A stretch of 64,000 nt of DNA from assembly GCF_008297955.1 (NCBI RefSeq), contig NZ_VTPY01000008.1, positions 157,165-221,164 on the forward strand, read 5' to 3'. The notes beneath the pieces were generated by a model. The model saw only the letters and a program-made list of their open reading frames with translations. It was not told where the DNA came from and made no database searches. Position numbers and translations under genes: made by a program. Source of the stretch: Billgrantia pellis. GTDB taxonomy: Bacteria; Pseudomonadota; Gammaproteobacteria; Pseudomonadales; Halomonadaceae. Positions 19,132 to 25,976 of this stretch are shown in pieces. Position 1 is the stretch's first letter, and every line of letters starts with the position of its first letter.

Positions 19132-20070
19132 ATGAGTGGTCTTGCCCCTCGTTCGCGCCGCGCGCTTGGCCGCGAGCTGACCCGCCTGGCCCAGGCGTCG
19201 GTGGCGGAGAGCCTGGCACACAGTGCTCAGCGCCCCGAACCTTCCATGGAGACGGCACGTATCGGTTTTACCGGCGCACCTGGCGCCGGCAAGAGTACCC
19301 TGATCAGTCGGCTCGCCAGGCTTCGGTTGGCCGCCTGCCGCGACCAAGGCGGCGTCGCCATCCTCGGCATCGATCCCACCAGCCCACTGACCGGTGGTTC
19401 GATTCTCGGCGACCGCATCCGCATGGATGCCATCGCCAACGAACCAGAACTCTACATTCGCTCGCTGGCTAGCCGCAGTTCCAACGACGGTCTGGCAGAC
19501 AACGTCCTGGATCTACTGGTAACCGTAGAGAGTTACGGATTTCGTGAAGTGCTGCTGGAAACGGTAGGCGTGGGCCAGGCCGAGCACGCCATTCGCCACT
19601 CGGTGGACACCTTGGTGATGGTCCTGCAGCCCAACGCCGGCGATGCCATCCAGGCGATGAAATCAGGGGTTCTCGAACTGGCCGATATCTACGTCATCAA
19701 CAAGGCCGACCTTCCCGGCGCCAAGAAGAGTGCGTCGGAAATCCGCGGCATCGTTCAGCGCTCTCAGGCAGCGTGGCGCGCCCCAGTGATCGAGATCAGC
19801 CAGCAACACGGAGAGGGGCTGGCCAAGCTGGATTCGGCCATCAGTGAACATCTCGCCTGGCAGGCAGAGCACCGCAATGCCAGCGAAACGTTGCGCCGAC
19901 GCCGTCATTATCACGTCCAATCGTTGATCGTGCGCCGGGTCGCCGAGCTGCTGGATCACCGGCCCCAACTGCTCGATACGACGAATCTGGCAGAGAGCTA
20001 TGCCGAAATCCTTCAGTTACTCGCCAGTGATGCCAAGCGATACTCCCGGCAGGAGGAAACGGGATGGTAA
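19132..20070 (+). CDS. meaB: MeaB/ArgK family GTPase chaperone of the mutase
   Basis: 312 residues from the ATG at 19132; it begins one base after the upstream stop. G1 motif GAPGAGKST at 48-56, then DPTSPLTGGSILGDRIRM, the conserved DNVLDLL...VETVGVGQ switch region and NKAD. MeaB proteins gate adenosylcobalamin loading into methylmalonyl-CoA mutase and protect it from inactivation. This supports the methylmalonyl-type assignment of the mutase. It overlaps the broken pduO gene by 7 bp. Confidence 0.95.
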   Translation: MSGLAPRSRRALGRELTRLAQASVAESLAHSAQRPEPSMETARIGFTGAPGAGKSTLISRLARLRLAACRDQGGVAILGIDPTSPLTGGSILGDRIRMDAIANEPELYIRSLASRSSNDGLADNVLDLLVTVESYGFREVLLETVGVGQAEHAIRHSVDTLVMVLQPNAGDAIQAMKSGVLELADIYVINKADLPGAKKSASEIRGIVQRSQAAWRAPVIEISQQHGEGLAKLDSAISEHLAWQAEHRNASETLRRRRHYHVQSLIVRRVAELLDHRPQLLDTTNLAESYAEILQLLASDAKRYSRQEETGW

Positions 20071-20213
20071 AACTCAACAAAATCTATACCCGCACCGGCG
20101 ACAAGGGACAGACTGGCCTCGGCGACGGCACTCGGGTCGCAAAACATGATCTGCGAGTGGCAGCCTACGGAAGCAAGAAGCCCCGCCCAGCAGTGAACGA
20201 CGCCCACGAGTAG
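20064..20213 (+). pseudogene. pduO: Truncated PduO-type cob(I)alamin adenosyltransferase
   Basis: Starts with ATG at 20064 after AGGAGGAAACGGG and overlaps meaB. The first 36 codons match the conserved PduO N-terminus: YTRTGDKGQTGLGDG (ATP-binding start) and VAKHDLRVAAYG. After about 20171 the family sequence stops abruptly and 13 unrelated codons lead to a stop; the normal protein is about 180-190 residues. The remaining protein lacks the catalytic Arg-rich region and cannot be active. Adjacent DNA carries an IS3-type transposase remnant, so an insertion followed by deletion is likely. Confidence 0.88.
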
Positions 20214-20223
20214 GGCGATTCAT

Positions 20224-20331
20224 TCAGAAACTGGCACTTAAGGCCTGAGCCCTGTACAGCATGGGGCTCAGGCCCTTTCGTTCCAGACTATTACACTCGT
20301 GGTTGTGGTATTGAATGTAACGGCTGATACG
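20224..20331 (-). pseudogene. Degraded IS3-family transposase OrfB, C-terminal remnant
   Basis: Minus-strand frame of 35 codons containing RYIQYHNHECNSLERKGLSP and then LYRAQAL, ending in a stop. This fits the C-terminal end of IS3/IS150-type OrfB transposases (YIxYYN-H-R...KGLSPxxYRxQAL). Upstream the frame meets a stop after two codons, and no complete DDE core or inverted repeats are visible. It lies immediately beyond the broken end of pduO and is probably the trace of the insertion that broke it. Confidence 0.6.
20242..20274. repeat. Inverted repeat inside the IS3 remnant
   Basis: GGCCTGAGCCC at 20242-20252 and GGGCTCAGGCC at 20264-20274 form an 11-bp stem. It could work as a terminator after the mutase operon, but it lies within former transposase coding sequence and has no clear T-run. 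Confidence 0.45.
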
Positions 20332-20620
20332 TTGCCCTCAGTGTCAGGCTTAATGTCATGCCCTCTGATACCCTGTTCTTATAGACCGACCAAGAGGCAA
20401 TGCCCTCGGCGTGCTGGTGGCGCTCGGCGCGCTGGCGGGACTTCAGGTAGATGGGTCAGCCACATACAGTCTCCTACTCGAGAGCGTGGGTGTCTCGAGA
20501 GTATGGCGAATGATCTCTCCCTTTGCCGTTAGCAAATCCTCTTCGCGGTCTACTCCAGACCCTAAATCCTTCCTAGCTTTGTGCGGTATTCGCTAGCGCT
20601 GCCCTATGGCCGCCTGGATT
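20332..20620. other. Degraded sequence between pduO/IS remnant and attL
   Basis: About 290 bp without a convincing gene. Several frames carry short fragments broken by stops, consistent with further decay of the IS3-type element or of an older insertion at this site. It lies outside the present mobile element, because the attL repeat begins only at 20621. Confidence 0.4.
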
Positions 20621-20666
20621 TGGTGGGCCCAGCTGGACTCGAACCAGCGACCAAGGGATTATGAGT
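20621..20666. repeat. attL: displaced 3' end of tRNA-Ile(CAT)
   Basis: 46 bp identical to 36924-36969, running from the CCA end through the T arm and variable region to the anticodon stem. The match ends at 20667 (T versus C). It marks the left junction of the element and cannot encode a tRNA because the 5' half is missing. Confidence 0.93.
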
Positions 20667-20861
20667 TCGCTTTTAAAACAATAAGTTACTGACAAAAAAG
20701 GAAAAGCAACCGTAATCAAGCGAAAGGTACAGTCCTTTAGAATCAGTAACTTAGCGAAAGTTGAGGATAGCATAGGAAGCTGGCGTGTGTACCGGTGGTG
20801 TACCGGTGCGCTCGATTGTAATCTACCATACGGTCAATATGGATTTTGGTAGGAATTCAGC

Positions 20862-21908
20862 ATGACGTTAGGAAAACTCTGGGCTGGCCGGGCTTACGGC
20901 ACAAACACAGGCAACGTATTTGTCAAGCTGAATGGTGATGATGAAGCCCTGACCGGGACGCTTCATCTGAACGAGCCTGGTGTTGGGCTTGTAGTTTACT
21001 CAATCCAAGGCGCATTTGACGGTCACCAACTGACACTTACTGGCGAGCCTCAGACACAGATTGAGGGAGTAGCTTTTGGACAGCTCTCAGCAACAGCCAG
21101 CTTAGACGCAAGGGGCGAGCTCAATGGCGAGTGGAGCACTAGCATAGGCTCCGCTGGAACCTTCATCCTATTCCCCCATGACCAAGCCCAAGATATCGAA
21201 GCCGATTCAGGAAAATTTCCGGATCAACTTCACACAGCACGGCATCAGTTTGGGGCTGTGGCAATCGATCGAGAGCAAATCACGACCCTTGCCGGGGAAA
21301 TTCAGCGCGACTTCAAAAGAAGTCAAGTGGTTGTCACTGTTGTAGCTGGTACCGAGCAGTCTCGCTTCCTATCGGACTTCAAGACTACCGAATTCAACGC
21401 TGATCGAGCCGCGATCATCAGGTTGTTTGTGCAAGAGCCAGAGGGTAACGGGGTAAACCGAGTCGTTCAGGTAGAATTTGGTCCACAAGTGAATACGGCA
21501 ATGAGCCAGGGTGGCGAAGAATCTTGGGTTCTCGGAACGCTTGAGAAACTGAAGCGCAGCATCCGGCCTCTCGAGCGGACCTACACTACCAATTTTAAGA
21601 AGATGGGATTCGGTATCAACCAGCTCCTGTTCATCGGTGCGATTGTTTTCCTTCCCAGTCTTGGAAGCTTCTTGGACCGTACAATTCTAATGGTCGGTGT
21701 GCTGGCTATCATTTACGGGGTGATTTGGCTGCACAATCGATATCTACCTTTTGCTGCCATCTATCTTGGACAAAAGCCTAAAGGGATACTCGAACGGCTC
21801 GCCCCAAGTGTGATTTCGTGGCTTATAGCCGTTACTGCAGGCCTCGCTGCCACCCTACTTGGTGCCTACCTCCAGGGCTTGTTCCCAGCTCTGTCTATAG
21901 GCCAATAG
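20862..21908 (+). CDS. Uncharacterised membrane protein, element cargo
   Basis: 348 residues; not recognised. Residues 1-105 are predicted beta-rich, with alternating short strands and Gly/Thr turns, and no signal peptide. Residues 106-245 are soluble. Three hydrophobic segments follow at about 250-270, 273-292 and 314-337, so it is anchored by its C-terminal third with the N-terminal part probably cytosolic. AGGAATTCAGC precedes the ATG. A small soluble protein is encoded 9 bp downstream. Both are on the plus strand at the element's edge, opposite to the transfer genes, a common place for cargo. The layout of soluble sensor plus membrane domain could fit a membrane effector, but no function is assigned. 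Confidence 0.75.
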   Translation: MTLGKLWAGRAYGTNTGNVFVKLNGDDEALTGTLHLNEPGVGLVVYSIQGAFDGHQLTLTGEPQTQIEGVAFGQLSATASLDARGELNGEWSTSIGSAGTFILFPHDQAQDIEADSGKFPDQLHTARHQFGAVAIDREQITTLAGEIQRDFKRSQVVVTVVAGTEQSRFLSDFKTTEFNADRAAIIRLFVQEPEGNGVNRVVQVEFGPQVNTAMSQGGEESWVLGTLEKLKRSIRPLERTYTTNFKKMGFGINQLLFIGAIVFLPSLGSFLDRTILMVGVLAIIYGVIWLHNRYLPFAAIYLGQKPKGILERLAPSVISWLIAVTAGLAATLLGAYLQGLFPALSIGQ

Positions 21909-21917
21909 GAGGAGCCA

Positions 21918-22271
21918 ATGGCCCGTAAGCGTGAAATTGACGCGAGGGAAGCGTCACTATGGTTGGGCGTACTGCTCGATGCAACGTTTGATCCAACTAG
22001 CCAAGTGATCCACCTAGACACCCAAGCCGATGCAATGAATCGGGAGCTTCCTAGCCCCCCAGATGGGGGATGGTCGGCTCAAATTGGGCGCTCTGAACTC
22101 CTGTCGATTGCTAAGGATATGACCGATGCCCCCGACGACTATCCGCCATCCAGGGCCGCCGATGTTCTACTTCGATGGGCTAACCGATGGGTGACCACTA
22201 ACGATTGGTCACGACTAAAGGCAAGGGTAAGGAAGCGCCGTCAAAGGATGGACAGACAAGCTCCCTTTTAA
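21918..22271 (+). CDS. Hypothetical small basic-tailed protein
   Basis: 117 residues with AGGAGGAGCCA before the ATG. Not recognised. The N-terminal half is acidic, and the C-terminus ends in a cluster of Lys/Arg (KARVRKRRQRMDR) that could bind nucleic acid. It is probably co-transcribed with the preceding membrane protein and ends 9 bp before the convergent helix-turn-helix gene. Confidence 0.65.
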   Translation: MARKREIDAREASLWLGVLLDATFDPTSQVIHLDTQADAMNRELPSPPDGGWSAQIGRSELLSIAKDMTDAPDDYPPSRAADVLLRWANRWVTTNDWSRLKARVRKRRQRMDRQAPF

Positions 22272-22279
22272 TCCCTATT

Positions 22280-22903
22280 CTACGACATGCGCAGGTCACC
22301 CAGTATCGTATAAATATTATTCCCCCTCTGCTCTTTTCCTTTAATAATCACCTCTTCAACTCGATGTACGTGTATCAATATGTGATTTATCAAAAGATCG
22401 ATACCAGGCCGAATACGGTTTTTTTGCAACCCTGTTCTGTCACGAAGGGTTTCATGGGTTATCTTTACATCCCTGGTTGGATTAGGTCGCGACGCCAAGA
22501 GATAAATATAAATTTTCAACGCCGATAACGAAGCATCACCTCTATTTGGAAACCTACAAAGGGACTGCCTCAACCGATCATAAGGGACCTTAGCCCACCC
22601 CATGTCACTGCTGGAGTAGACAAGCCGGTAAACATTTTTGTTTTCTCCCCTCGATACAGCGATGATCTTTTCTTCTTCGAGCTTCCGTACCGCTCTGATT
22701 ACCATGGGCCGCGACAGACCTGTAATGGCCTCTAGGTCAGTATACGAAACCCTGATCGCTTGATTCGAAAAATCAGACAGAACGATCCCTAGCAAGCATT
22801 TAAGAGCAGCGATGCTTCCACCGCTGCTTTTACCCCCTGTAAAGCGCTTCAACCCTACCTCGTCCCGCACCCACCAGACGGGTAGCTGTCTGAACCCAGT
22901 CAT
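22280..22903 (-). CDS. Winged helix-turn-helix protein, probable element regulator
   Basis: 207 residues. Two helix-turn-helix-like stretches are visible: SYTDLEAITGLSRPMVIRAV at about 53-72 with a following wing, and THETLRDRTGLQKNRIRPGI at about 150-170. The duplicated wHTH layout occurs in plasmid replication initiators and in transcriptional regulators. It overlaps by 4 bp a small membrane protein gene upstream (ATGA). It is the last gene of the mobilization operon. Either control of transfer or a replication role is possible. Confidence 0.6.
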   Translation of the reverse strand: MTGFRQLPVWWVRDEVGLKRFTGGKSSGGSIAALKCLLGIVLSDFSNQAIRVSYTDLEAITGLSRPMVIRAVRKLEEEKIIAVSRGENKNVYRLVYSSSDMGWAKVPYDRLRQSLCRFPNRGDASLSALKIYIYLLASRPNPTRDVKITHETLRDRTGLQKNRIRPGIDLLINHILIHVHRVEEVIIKGKEQRGNNIYTILGDLRMS

Positions 22904-23046
22904 TTGTCACGCTCCTTGTCCACCAAGCGGCCGATGACACGTATGCACTGATAGGCCACGCCGAGCCCTGATATGGCCACCAAAGCGACCAGCAGAGAGG
23001 GGGAGGCCCCGCTAAGCAACACCACTAACTCTTTGATAGTTCCCAT
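22900..23046 (-). CDS. Small single-pass membrane protein (48 aa)
   Basis: 48 codons starting at 23046 with a strong GGAGGG ribosome site 5 bases upstream. One hydrophobic helix (SPSLLVALVAISGLGVAYQ) with a charged C-terminus (RLVDKERDK). The stop overlaps the next ATG (ATGA), which supports real translation coupled to the wHTH gene. Function unknown; small membrane proteins of this type occur in plasmid transfer regions. Confidence 0.6.
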   Translation of the reverse strand: MGTIKELVVLLSGASPSLLVALVAISGLGVAYQCIRVIGRLVDKERDK

Positions 23047-23260
23047 AAGTAAGCCCTCCAAGCCTTCGATTTTTGAATTTTGAAGGCTCTCAATTCCTCT
23101 TTCTAGAAGGAGGGATAGGGAAATACCGCAAAATTTTATAAAATATCCTTACATATCAAATGTTTAATGACAAACATCTCAGTCAATAAGAATACCTGAA
23201 ATAGTAAATGGGAGCAATTATACGTGATAATGTCACGCATTCACAAAGATCATGCTGAAG

Positions 23261-24250
23261 CTAGCGCTCGTCCTCCAGTTTGTGTTCACGCTCGCTAGGG
23301 CGCTGGGTCTGGTACCGTTTCTGGAGCTGTGCAGCCACCTTCTCCTGGAATTCGTGGCGCTCGGTCTTCATCAGCGGCATGGAGTCCACAAAAGCCGCGA
23401 CGTGCTTGGCCAGCTCCTGGTCTTCGGGGGCGCGGCTCTGGGCCATGTCCTTGGCCGCCGTCAGCCAGGCCTTGCGGACATAGGTCTGGCGCTCCTTGAT
23501 ACGATCCTCCCAGGGCCGCGGCTTCGGGGCTTTTCCTGTCCGCTGGTCGCGGAAGTCTTCAAGGACCTCCCGGACCTTCGCCTGGTCCACCTGTGGCGTC
23601 TGGCCTTTCTCGCGAATGTGGTGCACCACTTGGCTAACGCCCTTCTTGATCACGCCACGGGTGGCACGCGGTGTGGCCTCGGCCTCTACCCCTCGGCGCT
23701 CAAGCTCAGTGGCGAATGCCTCTCGCCACTTCTGCGGGTCGCCCTTCTTCACGTTCAACCGACGGCCGTCATAGCCCAGGCTCTTCACCGTCAGGTGGAC
23801 ATGCGGGCTGTCAGTGTCGGTATGCAGCGCCATGACGTACTGATTACTCTGGCCAAACTGTCGTTTGGCGAATGCACGGACGGCATCTTTCACGTCACGC
23901 GGCTCAGTGCCGGCCGGCATGGACATGATGATGTTGGTGGTGTCGCGGGTGTTCTTCCGGCGCTTGCCCTGATCCTGCGACCAGTCCTTGGCCAGGGCCC
24001 GTACCTCGTCTTTCCCATGGATCACGTCGCCGCGCTCGTCTTCAAGCTCCAGCTTGCCGTTGCGGCTGATGTAGTCCAGGTGGGACTGGACATGATCGGC
24101 TCCCTTGGCATTACCAGTGATCTTCACCATGACCTCTGGCACTCGACTTGCTATGCGGCGCGCACGCGCCCGATTAGCGGCCCGGTTGCTCTTATGCTTT
24201 ACAGGGCCTCCCAACAAGTCGGCAATGGTGTCATCAGCCAGACTACCCAT
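23261..24250 (-). CDS. Relaxase / mobilization nuclease (MOB-P-like)
   Basis: 329 residues. Motif I Tyr is Y60 in HLDYISRNG, the residue expected to attack the nicked strand. Motif III is HTDTDSPHVHLTV with H143, D145, H150 and H152, the metal-binding histidines; this resembles the HxDTDN-HxH of RP4 TraI. A charged helical C-terminus follows, with no helicase or primase domain. It should nick oriT and lead the DNA into a conjugation pore. The start overlaps the paralogous gene upstream by 8 bp. Confidence 0.9.
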   Translation of the reverse strand: MGSLADDTIADLLGGPVKHKSNRAANRARARRIASRVPEVMVKITGNAKGADHVQSHLDYISRNGKLELEDERGDVIHGKDEVRALAKDWSQDQGKRRKNTRDTTNIIMSMPAGTEPRDVKDAVRAFAKRQFGQSNQYVMALHTDTDSPHVHLTVKSLGYDGRRLNVKKGDPQKWREAFATELERRGVEAEATPRATRGVIKKGVSQVVHHIREKGQTPQVDQAKVREVLEDFRDQRTGKAPKPRPWEDRIKERQTYVRKAWLTAAKDMAQSRAPEDQELAKHVAAFVDSMPLMKTERHEFQEKVAAQLQKRYQTQRPSEREHKLEDER

Positions 24251-24755
24251 TCTTCCTCCTTCGGGTGGCCTTTAATGTGGCTTTCGCTTCCACCCCGTGC
24301 CGTTCCAACTCGGCCGCAAAAGCCTCACGCCACTCCTGCGGATCGCCCTTCTTCACATGCAACCGGCGCCCATCATGGCCAAGATTCCGCACCGTAAGTT
24401 GGACATGCGGATTGTCGGTGTCCGTGTGCAGGGCCATGGCATACTGATAATTCTGACCAAATTGCCGCTTGGCGAACGCCTGGGATGCCCTTTTTAGCGC
24501 CTGCGGGTCGGTTCCGGCCGGCATCGACAGAACGATATTGGTGGTATAACGAGAGTTCTTGCGCTGCAGACCTTGAAACCTCGACCAGTCTCTAGCCAAG
24601 TCACGGACCATATCTTCCGTGAAGGAGAACTGGCCGCTTTCGTCCTCAAGCTCCACGGCTCCGTTCTTACTGATGCGAAGCAAATCGCTCTCTACTTGGT
24701 CCGCATCGTATGCATTACTGACGATCCGGACGACGACTTCCGGCTTATCCATCAT
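24243..24755 (-). CDS. Relaxase-like protein lacking catalytic residues
   Basis: 170 residues, aligning over nearly its whole length with residues 40-200 of the next gene's relaxase (shared TTNI-LSMPAGT, AFAKRQFGQ, HTDTD-PHV, GDP-WREAFA-ELER). The catalytic Tyr position holds R27 (DLLRISKNG), and the last motif III His is Q119 (HTDTDNPHVQL). It therefore cannot act as a normal nicking enzyme. Overlap with mobC (11 bp) and with the active relaxase (8 bp) suggests coupled, perhaps equimolar, synthesis, consistent with a structural partner. It could also be a decaying duplicate. Confidence 0.8.
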   Translation of the reverse strand: MMDKPEVVVRIVSNAYDADQVESDLLRISKNGAVELEDESGQFSFTEDMVRDLARDWSRFQGLQRKNSRYTTNIVLSMPAGTDPQALKRASQAFAKRQFGQNYQYAMALHTDTDNPHVQLTVRNLGHDGRRLHVKKGDPQEWREAFAAELERHGVEAKATLKATRRRKNG

Positions 24756-25269
24756 CCCTCCACCGATTCATGTTCTTGGACAGCAGACTGGCCACCTTGT
24801 CCTTGTGCTGCTCAATTCGCTCTGCCAGCGCCTCGATGGCCTCCCGCTTGAGCTTGTCGCTCTCACGGAATTCGACATTCAAGACCTTGGTGATCTGGTT
24901 AAGGTTTTTCCCTATTGCACGTAATTCCCTGTTTGACTCCCGCAAGACAGCCACCTCGTCGTCCGTCAGTACGGGCTCTTGATGCAACTCAGCCAGAACC
25001 ATCGCAGTGACCCAACTGGTACGGCTGGGATAGCCCTCCTCTTGAGCACGTTGTGCTAGCCAGCGTTCCTGAGTGGGTGATAGGCGGATGGTGAGCTTTC
25101 GGGACCTAGCTTCGTCCTCTTGGTCGTCCGCCATTACAGTCGCAGCTCTGCCGGCAACGCGCTGAATCATTCGCCGCAGCATGTCCGACTCGCGCAGGCC
25201 ATTGGCATTGCAGAACTGCGCCCAGGCGTTCTTCTCGATTTCTGTTAGGCGTGCTTCAACTCTCGGCAT
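24745..25269 (-). CDS. MobC-like relaxosome accessory protein
   Basis: 174 residues from the ATG at 25269; a longer open frame would extend over the oriT region. Central RKLTIRLSPTQERWLAQRAQEEGYPSRTSWV resembles a ribbon-helix-helix-type DNA-binding segment (core LTIRLSPTQERWL), and the C-terminal half has the MobC-family pattern ELRAIGKNLNQITKVLN followed by a helix. It would bind oriT and help the relaxase. It is the first gene after the predicted nic site and overlaps the relaxase-like gene. Confidence 0.85.
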   Translation of the reverse strand: MPRVEARLTEIEKNAWAQFCNANGLRESDMLRRMIQRVAGRAATVMADDQEDEARSRKLTIRLSPTQERWLAQRAQEEGYPSRTSWVTAMVLAELHQEPVLTDDEVAVLRESNRELRAIGKNLNQITKVLNVEFRESDKLKREAIEALAERIEQHKDKVASLLSKNMNRWRDDG

Positions 25270-25303
25270 AGTCCAGTTTTCTCCACCGCTGAGAGGTGGG
25301 CTA

Positions 25304-25344
25304 GGCAAGTTTGCCGGCATACGCCAGCACTTGCCGAATCCTGC
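25304..25344 (+). other. Predicted origin of transfer (oriT) with IncP-like nic site
   Basis: Perfect inverted repeat GGCAAGT (25304-25310) / ACTTGCC (25329-25335), then AATCCTGCCC beginning at 25337. RP4-type nic sites read YATCCTG|Y, with cleavage after the G; here that falls between 25343 and 25344, eight bases past the inverted repeat. Position directly upstream of mobC and agreement with the MOB-P-like relaxase support it. Flanking symmetric elements: CCACC-N7-GGTGG at about 25283-25299 and an AT-rich palindrome around 25364-25386. Confidence 0.75.
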
Positions 25345-25464
25345 CCTAGCCTCAAACCCATTGAATTTTTTCGTACGTAAGAAAAATGGCTGCTTCTCGG
25401 GCGAGGCTATCAAGCACAGGAATACGCGTTAGGCTTCGCCATTAGTAATACGGACGGACCTGTC

Positions 25465-25686
25465 TCAAACCTCCTCGTCGCCTGGGGCTGAACCAGAAGC
25501 TTCGCCATTAGACATAGGGGAAGGACTTTGAACACTCTCGGTTGATCCGGCTCCCGATGGTGAAGCTTCGGTTTCAGCACGCTCGCGCCGGCGCCTGGCC
25601 AGCTCACTCTTCATCCACTGCCCGGCGGCGCGCATCTCGTTGCGCAAGTCTTCTATCTCCTGAGGTGTCAAACGGCGATAGCTCAT
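25465..25686 (-). CDS. Hypothetical small charged protein in transfer region
   Basis: 73 residues from the ATG at 25686, selected because CAGGAGAAACAATC precedes it. The N-terminal half is a charged helix (LTPQEIEDLRNEMRAAGQWM, then RRRRER), the C-terminal half is a Ser/Pro/Glu-rich tail and probably disordered. Its start overlaps the preceding membrane protein gene by 4 bp. Not recognised. Confidence 0.55.
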   Translation of the reverse strand: MSYRRLTPQEIEDLRNEMRAAGQWMKSELARRRRERAETEASPSGAGSTESVQSPSPMSNGEASGSAPGDEEV

Positions 25687-25976
25687 GATTGTTTCTCCTG
25701 AGACGCATCTCGCCGAAGCTGCGGGTAGATCGCCGTGCGCCATCGCCATTGAAAAACGCACACGGCAATTCCCGCCGTGCAGACAAGCAGTGTTTTGATC
25801 GCATGGATATCACCCGCCAATGCATTCGAGACCACCCCAGGGAGTGCAGGTATCAAGGCCACAACCAGCAAGGCACCAATGAGTAACAGCACGCCAGATA
25901 GCCCTAGTTCTCCGAGACGTTTGATGCGCATCCAACGCGCACGCCAGGTGGCAAACCATTGTGATGGCATGTTCAT
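25683..25976 (-). CDS. Small two-TM membrane protein in transfer region
   Basis: 97 residues with two hydrophobic helices (about 25-50 and 60-77) and a basic N-terminus (WFATWRARWMRIKRL). It overlaps virB6 by 4 bp (ATGA), so it is part of the virB5-eexN-virB6 operon. Not recognised; position just after virB6 suggests a mating-pore or exclusion accessory. Confidence 0.6.
   Translation of the reverse strand: MNMPSQWFATWRARWMRIKRLGELGLSGVLLLIGALLVVALIPALPGVVSNALAGDIHAIKTLLVCTAGIAVCVFQWRWRTAIYPQLRRDASQEKQS

Noticed and set aside
20242..20274. Stem-loop as a clear terminator of the mutase operon
   Set aside because: It lies in former transposase coding sequence and lacks a T-run; kept only as an inverted repeat.
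23252..24397. Long plus-strand open frame (381 aa) opposite the relaxase genes
   Set aside because: It runs antisense across both relaxase genes, which have conserved motifs; its composition is that of a GC-rich shadow frame.
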